Below are positions 9,275-19,850 of a stretch of DNA of 35,000 nt, one piece after another; positions within the stretch are counted from its first letter, which is position 1; each line of letters starts with the position of its first letter. The notes beneath the pieces were generated by a model. That model had not been told where the DNA came from. It did no database searches and saw only the letters and a program-made list of their open reading frames with translations. The DNA comes from Chitinophagaceae bacterium (lineage in GTDB: Bacteria; Bacteroidota; Bacteroidia; Chitinophagales; Chitinophagaceae): assembly GCA_004299085.1 (NCBI GenBank), contig SCQV01000122.1, positions 1 through 35,000 of the forward strand, written 5' to 3'. The position numbers and the translations under genes were made by a program.

Positions 9275-9441
9275 AGTTTGAATTTTTAAACATCACAAAA
9301 TCATTTTCACGGCGTAAAGTTAGAAAGCTGTTTTCAGTTTATACGCCTTTTACCTGTATAGATTATGTACAGGTTGCATTGGGCGAATGTTGATAGCTTT
9401 GCCTTTGTTAATTGATTCGTGAAGTTTGAAAATGTGTTGTT

Positions 9442-10332
9442 ATGAATATCAATGAAGCGAAAGAGCTTGACTTGGTGGAGTACCTGTCCAGGATCGGACA
9501 TAAACCCGAAAAAATATCCGGTCAGCATTACTGGTATCTTTCCCCTTTACGCGATGAAAAAACACCATCATTTAAGGTTAATCGCAAATTAAATAAATGG
9601 TATGATTGGGGAGCAGAAGGAACGGAGCGACACGGCAATCTGATAGACTTTGGAATACTATATCATCATTGCAGCGTCCGTGATTTTTTAAAAATGTTAG
9701 ATGACGGTTTAACCGTCTCCTCAATCCGGAAGAACAACCCGCAATCATCCGAAGAACAGGAGCGAAAAATTGAAATTCTTTCTATCCAATCCATACATTC
9801 CTTTTCGCTTTTTCATTACCTGAAACAGCGGCATATTCATATGCAAGTAGCAAACGATTTTTTAAAAGAAGTGCGATATAAAAACGGAGATAAATCTTTT
9901 TATGGTTTGGGCTTTAAAAATGATTCCGGCGGCTATGAAATTCGGAGCAGTTCATTCAAAGGAAGCAGCAGCCCGAAAGACGTTACTTCCTTCGATAACG
10001 ACGCAAGGGAATTAGCCGTCTTTGAAGGCGCTTTCGACTTCCTATCTTACAAAACTATTTACCGGATTTTGGATGAACCGAAAAGCAATTATTTAATCCT
10101 CAATTCGGATGTTTTCTTTGAAAAATCACTGCCCACAATGCTGGAATATCCGGTGGTCAGATTGTATCTGGATAATGATAAAACCGGACAAAAATTCACC
10201 CTGATGGCGCAGAAAACGGATGCCCTGAAATTCCATGATATGCGCCGCCTCTACCAGTCCTATAAAGACTTAAATGAATGGCATGTCAATTTTGGTAATG
10301 GCGGCAAACACAAGCTAAGGCTAGAACCCTGA
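9442..10332 (+). CDS. Primase-like (CHC2-like N-terminus plus toprim) mobilization-associated protein
   Basis: YLSPLRDEKTPSFKVNRKLNKWYDWG...GNLIDFGILYH primase N-terminal pattern; LAVFEGAFDFLSY and RLYLDNDKTGQKF toprim motifs. Confidence 0.85.
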   Translation: MNINEAKELDLVEYLSRIGHKPEKISGQHYWYLSPLRDEKTPSFKVNRKLNKWYDWGAEGTERHGNLIDFGILYHHCSVRDFLKMLDDGLTVSSIRKNNPQSSEEQERKIEILSIQSIHSFSLFHYLKQRHIHMQVANDFLKEVRYKNGDKSFYGLGFKNDSGGYEIRSSSFKGSSSPKDVTSFDNDARELAVFEGAFDFLSYKTIYRILDEPKSNYLILNSDVFFEKSLPTMLEYPVVRLYLDNDKTGQKFTLMAQKTDALKFHDMRRLYQSYKDLNEWHVNFGNGGKHKLRLEP

Positions 10333-10514
10333 TGACTTTTTTCTGGCTTGCAGGTTAGTTTTAAACAGCCATCCCGTGATGCCATTTAAAGCGTGAGGGT
10401 AGCCTGCTTGCGCCGCTACCGGCCAGATGTCCCGTTGTTACACAACAGAGAATCCGGCCGCTTCCCTCCGAAGTCGGAAGCGGTTCATTCGATAACAAAA
10501 GTGAAAATGATCAT
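10333..10514. other. Candidate oriT region
   Basis: 182-bp noncoding gap immediately upstream of the MobC/relaxase genes; contains CCGCTTCC-ctccgaagtc-GGAAGCGG (10458-10483). Confidence 0.4.
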
Positions 10515-10907
10515 GTGATGGAAAGACAAAAAAATAATAAAACTCGCTGGATAAACATCCGCTTACACCCGGAACAGTATGATATCATCTATCAAAAATT
10601 TAAGGCTACTACCTGTCGCAAGTTAAGCGAATACGCCCGGCGTGTGCTGCTTGATAAAGCCGTTACGGTCTATACGCGCAACCAGTCCCTTGATGACTTT
10701 ATGGCAGAGATGATCCGGCTTCGCAACGAGCTTTCTGCTATCGGTAACAACTACAATCAAGTCGTAAAAAGGCTACATACTTTAACGGATTTTCAGAGCA
10801 TCCAACAGTGGCTTTTACTCAACGAAAAATCCAAGCAAATCCTGTTGCAAAAAGTAGATGAAATCAAATTAAAAATCAATTCAATTTCCGACAAATGGTT
10901 AGTGTAA
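10515..10907 (+). CDS. MobC-like relaxosome accessory protein
   Basis: WINIRLHPEQYDIIYQKFK...SEYARRVLL...LRNELSAIGNNYNQVVKRLH pattern; overlaps the relaxase. Confidence 0.85.
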   Translation: MMERQKNNKTRWINIRLHPEQYDIIYQKFKATTCRKLSEYARRVLLDKAVTVYTRNQSLDDFMAEMIRLRNELSAIGNNYNQVVKRLHTLTDFQSIQQWLLLNEKSKQILLQKVDEIKLKINSISDKWLV

Positions 10908-12148
10908 TCAAGAGCAGTGCAAGCCTCAGAAATGTACTGTATTACAACGAAAATAAATTAAAACAAAAAGTAGCCGAATTAATCCATTCCAGCGGCTTTA
11001 CAAAAGATGCAGAGCGGCTCTCTTTTAAAGACAAGCTCAAGACTTTTGAAAAACGCATGGAGCTGAATCAGCGCACCCGATTAAAGACCGTGCATATATC
11101 CCTCAATTTCCACCCGGACGAGAAGCTAAACAAAGAACAATTAAAAGATATAGCGGATGCTTATATGCAGAAGATAGGCTTCGGCGACCAGCCGTATCTG
11201 GTCTATCAGCATTTTGATGCCGGCCATCCGCATATCCATCTGGTAACGACCAACATTAAAAATGATGGCGCCCGTATTAAAATGCAGAATATAGGACGTA
11301 ACCAATCCACTAAAGCCCGGTTGGAAATAGAAAAGGAATTTTGGTTGAAACCTGCCACCCAAGCCGACCTGAAAAGAGTGTATGAATTAAAGCCGGTCAA
11401 TGCTACAAAAGTACAGTACGGTCGGACGGAAACGAAAAGGGCAATTACCAATGTATTGGATTATGTGCTGCCCAAATATAAGTATGCTTCGCTGCCGGAG
11501 TTAAATGCCGTATTAAGGCAATACAATGTGCTGGCTGACCGGGGCGGTAAAACATCCAGGATATTTAAGAACGGCGGGCTGGTGTACCGGGTACTTAATG
11601 AGCGTGGCGAAAAGGTGGGTGTTCCTGTTAAAGCGAGCGATATTTATAATCAACCGACACTGGCCACGCTGCAACAAAAGTTCGATGAAAATAAAGTGGA
11701 AAAGCAAAATCTTAAGGTTCGCCAACGCTTGCGCAATGCCATTGATATTTTCTTGACCGGAAGCACCCAACCTTCCTTATTGCATCTCATAAATTCATTA
11801 AAGCAAAAAAATATTGAGGTTGTCTTGCGCCAAAATGAGGCGAGCAGGATATACGGCATTACATACGTGGACAAGGAAACGAAATTTGTTTTTAACGGCA
11901 GCGAGCTGGGCAAGCAATATGCGGCTTCCGGTCTGCTTCAACGGCTGGATAATACCATATCCGTCAACGATAAACCAAAACAAGCACAGCAGGTTAAGGA
12001 AACACAAGAAAATGACTTGCCCGTTTCCACTCAAACTCTGCAAAAAGTTTTGGACATTTTGTTTAAAGAAGAATATACAGGCACATTATCGAATGAATTG
12101 CAAAATGAATTGAAACGCCGTAGGCGGAAGCGCTTGCGTCTTGAATGA
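10895..12148 (+). CDS. Relaxase/mobilization nuclease (MobA/VirD2-like)
   Basis: HUH motif HFDAGHPHIHLVTTNI; HISLNFHPDEKL. Confidence 0.9.
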   Translation: MVSVIKSSASLRNVLYYNENKLKQKVAELIHSSGFTKDAERLSFKDKLKTFEKRMELNQRTRLKTVHISLNFHPDEKLNKEQLKDIADAYMQKIGFGDQPYLVYQHFDAGHPHIHLVTTNIKNDGARIKMQNIGRNQSTKARLEIEKEFWLKPATQADLKRVYELKPVNATKVQYGRTETKRAITNVLDYVLPKYKYASLPELNAVLRQYNVLADRGGKTSRIFKNGGLVYRVLNERGEKVGVPVKASDIYNQPTLATLQQKFDENKVEKQNLKVRQRLRNAIDIFLTGSTQPSLLHLINSLKQKNIEVVLRQNEASRIYGITYVDKETKFVFNGSELGKQYAASGLLQRLDNTISVNDKPKQAQQVKETQENDLPVSTQTLQKVLDILFKEEYTGTLSNELQNELKRRRRKRLRLE

Positions 12149-12187
12149 TTTTAATAAATTATTTTTTAATCGCTTAAATGAGGCAGT

Positions 12188-14170
12188 ATGAAAACGGGAG
12201 AGAACGAACAGGGATTAAAACAGGTGACGGACTTAACAAGAGGCATTGCTATTGTAGTACTCATCATTCATTGTTACTATGAATGTTATGCGGCTTTTAA
12301 AGCATGGGGGTTGGTTTCACCAATATCAGACCGATTGTTGGGCAATATTATCCGGATGCAATTCTTTTCAGGCTTTATGAAAACTAAATTGATTGCACTC
12401 GGCTTTCTATTATTGTCATTGCCTGGTGTAAAAGGCAGGAAGAACGAAAAAGCCCGGTTTAAAACAGCACTTGCTTACTATCTTACAGGCATTGTATTGT
12501 ACTTATTGAGCGGTGTTATCCTGTATTATTTCAAAGGTGATGCAAAAGCCGTTGCATCGGCGTATATCGGTATTACTGCATCGGGTTTTATGCTTATTAT
12601 TAGAGGCGGTGGATTGCTTTCAAAAATTATTAAATGGAAACTGAGCAAGGATGTATTCAATAAGGATAATGAAACCTTTCCACAGGAAGAACGGTTCCTG
12701 CCAAGTACTTTTTCTCTCAATCTGCCGGCAAGATATAAACTGAACAACAAGGTACGTGATAGCTGGATTAATTTTGTTAATGCACGAAGGTCTATTTTGC
12801 TGATGGGCAGCCAGGGTTCGGGTAAAACTTATTTTGTAATCAATCATTTTATCCGGCAACTGATGAGCAAGGGAATGGCGCTATTTATATTCGATCAAAA
12901 GTTCCCTGAATTGACCAATCTTACTTATAACCTCTACCTGAAATATAAAAACAAATACCCACCCGGCACGAAATTCTGCTGTCTGAATTTTAAAAATCTG
13001 TCGTTAAGCGGTCGTTGTAATCCCATTCATCCCGGCACCTTGTTTACGCTCACCAGCGCCATTGACGCAGGCCGTACCTTACTGTTAAGCATGAACAAAA
13101 CCTGGGCAAGCCGGCAGGGCGAATTTTTTGTGGAATCCCCGATCAATCTGCTGGCCGCCGTCATCTGGTTTTTAAAGAAATATAATGAAGGCATGTACTG
13201 CACCTTGCCCCATGCCATCGAACTGATACAACTTCCTTATGAAGAACTGTTTACCATACTGCGTACGGAAACGGAGATAGCCACCTTGATTAATCCCTTT
13301 GTCCAATTCTTTATGGATCAGGAAATGGAAACTTTGAGTAACCAGATGGCTTCCGTTAAAATCCCGCTGGGTCGCCTGTCCGGCCCGGATCTTTATTATA
13401 TTTTATCCGGTAATGATTTTAACCTTGATATGAATAACCCCGAACATCCGGTTATCCTTTGTTTGGGCAATAACCCCCAGGCACAGGATGCTCTCGCCCC
13501 TGTTATGTCATTGTATATTGACCGGCTGAATATCCTGATTAACCAACAGGGAAAATATCGCCTTGCCCAGGTGTTGGACGAATTTGCGAGCATCCGCTCC
13601 ATACAGGTGCTTAAAACAATCAGTACCGGTAGAAGCAACGACATTATTACCGTGATTTCTTTACAGGATTACAGCCAGCTCAAGCTGGTCTATTCCCGCG
13701 AGGAAGCGGAAGTTATCTTTAATATTTGCGGTAACCTGATTTGCGGACAGGTAAGCGGTGAGAGCGCTAAGATGGTAAGCGAACGCTTTGCCAAAACTTT
13801 CCAACAACGGGAAAGCATTTCCATCAATAGCAGCGACACATCCATTTCCCATAGTAAACACTTAGATGTGGCGATACCGCCCTCGACAATATCGAGCTTA
13901 TCCAGTGGTGAGTTTGTTGGTATTGTTTCTGATGATCCTGACCAAATCATCGAGCAGAAGATGTTCCATGCGTTCATTATAAATGACCATACGGCCCTTG
14001 CTAAAGAAAAGGTAGCCTTTAAGCCGCTACCCGTTGTGAATCACCTTACCGAAAAAGAGGTTTTGGATAATTACCTTTTGATTAAACAGGATGTGCAGGA
14101 TATTAAAAACCAGATAATGGAAGATATACTGAATGATCCGGAGAGAGAGAATTTGGTGGTAAGAAAGTAA
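12188..14170 (+). CDS. TraG/VirD4-family type IV coupling protein
   Basis: Walker A GSQGSGKTY, LDEFASIRSI Walker B, N-terminal TM segments. Confidence 0.9.
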   Translation: MKTGENEQGLKQVTDLTRGIAIVVLIIHCYYECYAAFKAWGLVSPISDRLLGNIIRMQFFSGFMKTKLIALGFLLLSLPGVKGRKNEKARFKTALAYYLTGIVLYLLSGVILYYFKGDAKAVASAYIGITASGFMLIIRGGGLLSKIIKWKLSKDVFNKDNETFPQEERFLPSTFSLNLPARYKLNNKVRDSWINFVNARRSILLMGSQGSGKTYFVINHFIRQLMSKGMALFIFDQKFPELTNLTYNLYLKYKNKYPPGTKFCCLNFKNLSLSGRCNPIHPGTLFTLTSAIDAGRTLLLSMNKTWASRQGEFFVESPINLLAAVIWFLKKYNEGMYCTLPHAIELIQLPYEELFTILRTETEIATLINPFVQFFMDQEMETLSNQMASVKIPLGRLSGPDLYYILSGNDFNLDMNNPEHPVILCLGNNPQAQDALAPVMSLYIDRLNILINQQGKYRLAQVLDEFASIRSIQVLKTISTGRSNDIITVISLQDYSQLKLVYSREEAEVIFNICGNLICGQVSGESAKMVSERFAKTFQQRESISINSSDTSISHSKHLDVAIPPSTISSLSSGEFVGIVSDDPDQIIEQKMFHAFIINDHTALAKEKVAFKPLPVVNHLTEKEVLDNYLLIKQDVQDIKNQIMEDILNDPERENLVVRK

Positions 14171-14231
14171 GGAGTCAAGAATAAATTTTGCCTGGATAGT
14201 GTAAGTTGTAAATATGTTGGTCCCATAGGGT

Positions 14232-15458
14232 TCATAGCTTTTTTATTTGTTCAATTGTAAACCTCAGCCTTTCTATTAGATTGTCATAAGTAATTATATC
14301 CACCACATTTTTATACTTACGTTTCACCACTTCAAAATCCCTTTTTTGGTCAATTGATAAATTGTTTTCTCTCCCCATAATAATCACTCCGCTTGGGTTA
14401 GCTATCTTAATATCAAATCCCATTGGCAATTGCATTTGATATTTTTTGCTTAAAAACTGTTCACCCTCAAAACTCCAACGATTTAGGTAATAGATGTATT
14501 TTTCAATTTGCATAACCGTACCTGAAAGCTCTCTAAGAGGGATATAATTTTCTCGATAAACGCCTTTAGTCATAATAGCGTTCTCAAATGGCTTCTTTAT
14601 TTCAATAACATCAACATATCCATTAGAATCAACTAAAAGAAAATCAAGTTGCTTTTCTTTTATTCCGTTTGCCAATTTTGTCTGTATTGGGACTGACCTA
14701 AAAGCAAAAATATATTTAGGATAGAGCAATAGAATAATTTGTAAAATTTCTTCTTGCCATTGATGCTCACTGTACTGATTCTCATCCTTTAGCATTTCCT
14801 GTAACTTTTCAAGAATTGTCTGATATTTTACAAGTTCTATATCCTGAAAAGTTTTTGTCAAATTTGTACCTTGTTTAGACAGTTTTGTGTTCAGATACTT
14901 CTGGTATGGGTTTTCAGCATCTTTGACATTGTCTAAATAATTCCTTAGTACAGATGCAATTCGAGCTTCGACATATTTCCGTCTTTCATAAGATGTAGGG
15001 AAATATTTTAGTAGTTTTTCAAACTCTTCGACAGGTATAGCGCTTGGATGGTTACCACCTATATAAAAATCATTTTGGGATATGCTTTTGATAAGACTAA
15101 AGACCGAAACATTTGAATCAGCAACAAAAAAATTTGTGCTAAACGCAACATCTTTATGTATGAATATATCGAAGGCATCAATGAGTATTCCTTTTTTGAT
15201 TTTATAATAATCCCCTATTAGTTTTGCAAATAAAAAATAAGTAACCTGTTCTAAATCGGGGTCATCGAAATTATCTATTTCTGGTTTTTCGTCAAATTCA
15301 TCATCGCTTAGAACATCGTCTTCTTCAAAATAAAATGCTCTTTTAAGTTTTACGAATCCTTTTGTCTTAATGACTTCTCTTACCCAATCAGAAGAGGTTG
15401 CAAATTCTGCAATATATCGTAAAACCAATCTGCTATCCTTTACAAAAAAATCAATCAT
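14232..15458 (-). CDS. sduA: Shedu-type nuclease (DUF4263)
   Basis: C-terminal EHQWQEEI...KQLDFLLVDSNGYVDVIEIKKP PD-(D/E)XK-like core typical of DUF4263. Confidence 0.85.
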   Translation of the reverse strand: MIDFFVKDSRLVLRYIAEFATSSDWVREVIKTKGFVKLKRAFYFEEDDVLSDDEFDEKPEIDNFDDPDLEQVTYFLFAKLIGDYYKIKKGILIDAFDIFIHKDVAFSTNFFVADSNVSVFSLIKSISQNDFYIGGNHPSAIPVEEFEKLLKYFPTSYERRKYVEARIASVLRNYLDNVKDAENPYQKYLNTKLSKQGTNLTKTFQDIELVKYQTILEKLQEMLKDENQYSEHQWQEEILQIILLLYPKYIFAFRSVPIQTKLANGIKEKQLDFLLVDSNGYVDVIEIKKPFENAIMTKGVYRENYIPLRELSGTVMQIEKYIYYLNRWSFEGEQFLSKKYQMQLPMGFDIKIANPSGVIIMGRENNLSIDQKRDFEVVKRKYKNVVDIITYDNLIERLRFTIEQIKKL

Positions 15459-15472
15459 ATTTCGTTATCTTT

Positions 15473-17539
15473 TCAAGGTATATTTATTATCTCCCATTCC
15501 TCTCTATTAATACTTTGAAGATATTTATCAAATCTGTCTTTATGAATTGCAATACAAAGCAAATCAGTTGGTCGTGAAAAACCAACATAAGCCATTTTTG
15601 CGGATTGTTTAACTCTGTCACCGACGGTTGATTGTATTTGTGTTCCTAAAAATTGGTCTTTTAGTCGTTGCGATTCGTAAGATTTCGTATTTGCACCGTT
15701 TCCGTCTTTCTGAAAGTACGATTCCAAATACAATGTCGCACAATGTGTTTGTCCTTTTACTGCGTGAACGCTTGTAATTTCAATTTCAAGTCCATCTTCT
15801 TTGTAATGGTTGGTCGGTACTATAATCTCGGCATCTTCGGCAGGAATTTCGGCATTGTCAGTATTGACAAAATTTGAACTTGCGGAAATAGTTTTTTCAA
15901 ATAACTTAAGCAAAGTCGGAACGTATGCTTTTATTCCGTCCCAAACTCCATTTGCTTTTTCTTGGATTATTCCGATTGACCAATTGTAAAGGTTCAAATT
16001 AAGTTCGTCATATTTTTGAATGTCTTTTTCGTGAATAAAGTCAATTAGTTTTTTCTTTGTGTAAGGTCTGTCGTCTGCTGTATTGATGTTTTCTAAACGC
16101 AAAATTTTTAGAAAAGCGTTTAAAATGTTTTTCCGCAGAGGTTCTAATGTTTGCTTTTTCTCGTAATACAGCAAATAACTTTTTAAGTTGTCGTAGTCTT
16201 GTTTGGGTTTTCCTTTTTCTTTCTTGAAATCTTTGTGATAATCTTCTAAACGTAGTTTTGAAGCATCATTCCGACTTGTATTATCATCTTTCCATTCCGT
16301 ATTCCAACAAACAACTTTAATATCTTTAAATTCTTTTTTTGACGTCAACCTACCATTCGCTTTATACTCTTTTACAACTTTAGCAAAATAAGGAATGACG
16401 TTTGTAATAGTTGAATTTTCGAAAACTAAAATATGCGGTTTTATGTCGCATTCATTTTTCCCAACAATATCAAAGTTATTATCATTGTATAAAGCAAATC
16501 TTTTTACAACATCTGCGATTGGTTTGCTTAGCCTTTGGCTACCCGCTAAATTTAAAACGCTATCAGGATTTGTTCTTAATTGCCAAACTTCGTTTGTTTT
16601 TACACTGTTTGAAGAATGATAAATTGCTTGATTTCTGTCGCCAATTCGTTGAATTTTTGAAATGCTATTTCCGTCATCGTAAAAAATCTTTTCCAACAAA
16701 TTGTATTGATGTGTGTCCATATCTTGCATTTCATCCACAAAAACAAAAGGAAAACGTTTCTGTAAAAGTTCTTTTATTTGAGGAATCTTAAGAAGATAGC
16801 ATTCTCCAAAATGATATGCGTAATCGTATGAAATAATTCCTTTCTTCAGAACTTCAACGATTATCGTTTTAAGCCCAATGTATCTTTTGTTCGTTTGGGT
16901 TTTCAATAAAACATCATTGTCTCTGTTTTTTATTTCATCAGTAATAAAGTCATAATACAAGCCACGAACTTCTTTCTCTATATATTTAGTAACAAGTTGC
17001 TTTGTTAGATTTTTGTCTTTGTTCGCGTCTTTTTCAGCTCTTTTGATATGTCTTTTGTAAAATAATTTTGTTGGTTCGTCATAATCTTTTTTCCAAGCAA
17101 TTATATTGAACAGCCTTACTAATTCTTCTTCGTATCTGTCTTTATCAATCCAATTTAATTTTCTTTTGAAAACAAGATTGTAGATTGGAATAGCCAAAAA
17201 CTCATCAACAAAACTTTGTATTGTGCCAATAAAATTGGGATAAGAAAATAATCTCGGACAATGCTTTTGAATTTTTTCTTTTATCTCGTCAATGGCTGCG
17301 TTGGTATGCGACAAAACCAAAATACCCGAACCGTCAGCAAAAGGAAGTTTGCGTTCTAAAATAACCAACTTTGCAAGTAACGCTGTTGTTTTTCCGCTTC
17401 CGGGAACGGCTTGTAAATCTATGGTGTTGAAGTTGCGAATAAAATCTACACGTTCAGGGTCAAACGTTTTGCCCGCAGGTAAAAGCAACTGTTCGGCATA
17501 GGGAATATCATCATCTGTTATGTCAATTACCTGTGGCAT
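15473..17539 (-). CDS. gajB: GajB-like UvrD/Rep-family helicase
   Basis: Walker A PGSGKTTALLAKL, FVDEMQDMDTHQ, AYVGFSRPTDLLCIAI motif VI; overlaps the upstream gajA by 17 nt. Confidence 0.85.
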   Translation of the reverse strand: MPQVIDITDDDIPYAEQLLLPAGKTFDPERVDFIRNFNTIDLQAVPGSGKTTALLAKLVILERKLPFADGSGILVLSHTNAAIDEIKEKIQKHCPRLFSYPNFIGTIQSFVDEFLAIPIYNLVFKRKLNWIDKDRYEEELVRLFNIIAWKKDYDEPTKLFYKRHIKRAEKDANKDKNLTKQLVTKYIEKEVRGLYYDFITDEIKNRDNDVLLKTQTNKRYIGLKTIIVEVLKKGIISYDYAYHFGECYLLKIPQIKELLQKRFPFVFVDEMQDMDTHQYNLLEKIFYDDGNSISKIQRIGDRNQAIYHSSNSVKTNEVWQLRTNPDSVLNLAGSQRLSKPIADVVKRFALYNDNNFDIVGKNECDIKPHILVFENSTITNVIPYFAKVVKEYKANGRLTSKKEFKDIKVVCWNTEWKDDNTSRNDASKLRLEDYHKDFKKEKGKPKQDYDNLKSYLLYYEKKQTLEPLRKNILNAFLKILRLENINTADDRPYTKKKLIDFIHEKDIQKYDELNLNLYNWSIGIIQEKANGVWDGIKAYVPTLLKLFEKTISASSNFVNTDNAEIPAEDAEIIVPTNHYKEDGLEIEITSVHAVKGQTHCATLYLESYFQKDGNGANTKSYESQRLKDQFLGTQIQSTVGDRVKQSAKMAYVGFSRPTDLLCIAIHKDRFDKYLQSINREEWEIINIP

Positions 17540-19292
17540 ATTTAATGGCTTTTACAAGGTAATTAACCGTGTCGTTGGTATCATCAATATTTATAATTGT
17601 GCGAACTTCTTTACTTAAATCTTCATCAATGGCATTTGCAATGTGATAAGCAATGTTCGTTTTTTTCAAAGTTTTGTTTATCAACTTTATTGCAAGAGCT
17701 TTTTCAAAATCTGTGTTCCAATCTGTATGTGTATGAAATGTTTTTGTCGCATTTTGCAACAGCGTTGTCAAACTTGTTGATTTGAATAGAGAATATTCCA
17801 AAGTCCAATTGGGTGCAGGAAAGTATTTTACATTTTCTTTCGATTGCTCGTTTATCTTTTTAATTCTTTCCTCTGTTTTTCCCTTAACTATTTCGGTATC
17901 TTGTTTTACAAAATCATCTCCGCTTTTTTCATATTCTCTAATGTCGGAATCAATAATTACAGCAACAGGAATGGTCATATTGGGTTCTTTTTCTCGCAAG
18001 TAAATATTTGCATAATGGTCAAAACCTGTGTGTCCGATATTCACAATAGAAACGCCTTTTTCGGTTAAGTTTATTCCGATTGCTTTTGCAATGCTTGGTA
18101 AAAGAATTTCTTCTGCCCAACCTTCCACTATAATAACGCCTTTAGCAAAAAACAAATTGGCTTTTGTGGTGTCCAAAAACTTTTCTAAAAATCTGTAATT
18201 ATCTTTTTTTAACTTGGTGTAAGTATCGCCCATAGGAAAAGCGTTTCCGTTGTTGCAAATTATCAAGTTCCTCAATTTGAGTTTGGAAGCCAAATTCGGG
18301 CTGTGCGTTGTAAGAATAAGTTGAATGTCTTTTTGTTTTTGAAGGGCTTCAATCACTTGCATTTGTGCTTGCGGGTGCAAGTGTGCTTCCAATTCTTCCA
18401 CCAAACCCAAACGCAAGCCAGTCCAATCTGATTTGGTTAAATGAAGCAATTCAGCAGCCATGAACAAACGGTTCAAGGTTCCTAGCCCCGGATTGGGTTC
18501 ATTTTTCAGAAACAGCGTTAGTTTTTCAAGAATGCTTTTGATGTCGTTCCCTGATGCTTCAAATTCGGTTTCATAATCTTTTCCATAAAAATTTTTAATG
18601 TAATTGTCAATTTTATCTTTTATCTGTTTGCCTTCTGTGTTCTTGGGCTGACCTGCATCATCAACTCCTTTGAAATAATTTTCCAATGCAGTTTTTAAAC
18701 CCGAAAATATATTTACCAAGCTGTTGTCTTTCTCTTTTCCTTTAAATGCTTCATCGCCCAAAAGAATTTGAGACAATCGTGAATTGCGTTTTGCAATCAA
18801 TTCATTTTCCGCATCACGCAAAGGTTTTAAGTAGGTTGCTTTAAAATATTCTTTAGTTTCTGCTGAAAGCATATATCCTTCTTCATCAACCCCCGCTTTT
18901 ACATCGGTCGGAATTATTTTATCTGCTTGGAGTTTTACATCGTAATTCAGTTTTAAAAATGGTTTTGCTTCTTCGCCTTTTCCATTCCAGCCTAACCATT
19001 CTGTAAAGTTTTTTGCTTCTTCGGGTTTTAAATCTTCAAAGGTTAGTTCAATGCGAAAACGACTTGAGTTGTTGTAAAAATCTTTTTCATCAACTCTGAT
19101 ATAATCGTAGCTGTGTGTTTTTAAAACTAATTTTATTGCATCAATAATTGCAGTTTTGCCCGAATCGTTTTCGCCAATAATTAGATTCAAACCTTTGGTT
19201 AGGTTTAAATCCAAATGCGGTTTTGCAAGGTCTATTTCTCCCGCTGTACCGAATTTTCTAAAATTCCAAAGTTTGATGTTTGATAGGTACAT
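17523..19292 (-). CDS. gajA: GajA-like OLD-family ATPase/TOPRIM nuclease
   Basis: IIGENDSGKTAIIDAI Walker A, LRLGLVEELEAHLHPQAQ Walker B, TOPRIM IIVEGWAEEILLPSIA and AVIIDSDIREYE. Confidence 0.88.
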   Translation of the reverse strand: MYLSNIKLWNFRKFGTAGEIDLAKPHLDLNLTKGLNLIIGENDSGKTAIIDAIKLVLKTHSYDYIRVDEKDFYNNSSRFRIELTFEDLKPEEAKNFTEWLGWNGKGEEAKPFLKLNYDVKLQADKIIPTDVKAGVDEEGYMLSAETKEYFKATYLKPLRDAENELIAKRNSRLSQILLGDEAFKGKEKDNSLVNIFSGLKTALENYFKGVDDAGQPKNTEGKQIKDKIDNYIKNFYGKDYETEFEASGNDIKSILEKLTLFLKNEPNPGLGTLNRLFMAAELLHLTKSDWTGLRLGLVEELEAHLHPQAQMQVIEALQKQKDIQLILTTHSPNLASKLKLRNLIICNNGNAFPMGDTYTKLKKDNYRFLEKFLDTTKANLFFAKGVIIVEGWAEEILLPSIAKAIGINLTEKGVSIVNIGHTGFDHYANIYLREKEPNMTIPVAVIIDSDIREYEKSGDDFVKQDTEIVKGKTEERIKKINEQSKENVKYFPAPNWTLEYSLFKSTSLTTLLQNATKTFHTHTDWNTDFEKALAIKLINKTLKKTNIAYHIANAIDEDLSKEVRTIINIDDTNDTVNYLVKAIKYATGN

Positions 19293-19741
19293 AATTGTTG
19301 TGGTTGGAATGCTCCCAAATAGTCATGAATGAAATATTGGAAAGTTGCACTGTCAGCCCGTTGCCCTTCAACTTCACCTGTGAAGTAGTTGGACAGGACT
19401 TTTTGTTTTTCTTTTTTGTAGGAAATAGTAATTCTTGCAAAATCCTTTTCTTCCGTTTCTCCTAAAACTAAATATTCGTAAAATGCCCCTTTCTGGTCAA
19501 TAGTGAGGTTTCTAAATTCGTATGAAATGGTAATGACAGATTCGCCCAAATAAAAATCATCAACAGTTACATACAATTCCTTTTGTAGATTACCCAAATT
19601 ATAAAATAATCGTATTGCATCAATAAGAGCAGTTTTGCCACTACCGTTTTCGCCAATTATTATATTGATGTCTTTGTTGAAATTTACTTTTAGATTTTTA
19701 TTTCCTTTATAATTCTGTATATGAATTAATGATAAATACAT
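19232..19741 (-). pseudogene. Truncated second OLD-like ATPase (N-terminal ATPase part only)
   Basis: MYLSLIHIQNYKG...NIIIGENGSGKTALIDAIRLFYN resembles GajA residues 1-60; ORF runs out of frame into the gajA start; no Walker B or TOPRIM. Confidence 0.7.
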
Positions 19742-19850
19742 TGTCGAAATCTTTTTTGTCCGTAATTAGGAGTTATTTACATTTTGTCAAACAGTTCTTT
19801 TTTACCAGTTTATAAGCAACATTGTGGTCATACACTTCATCAGGGCGGAT

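Noticed and set aside
11141-12113. Multiple 70-100 aa ORFs overlapping the relaxase
   Set aside because: Overlap a strongly supported CDS and show no recognisable domain.
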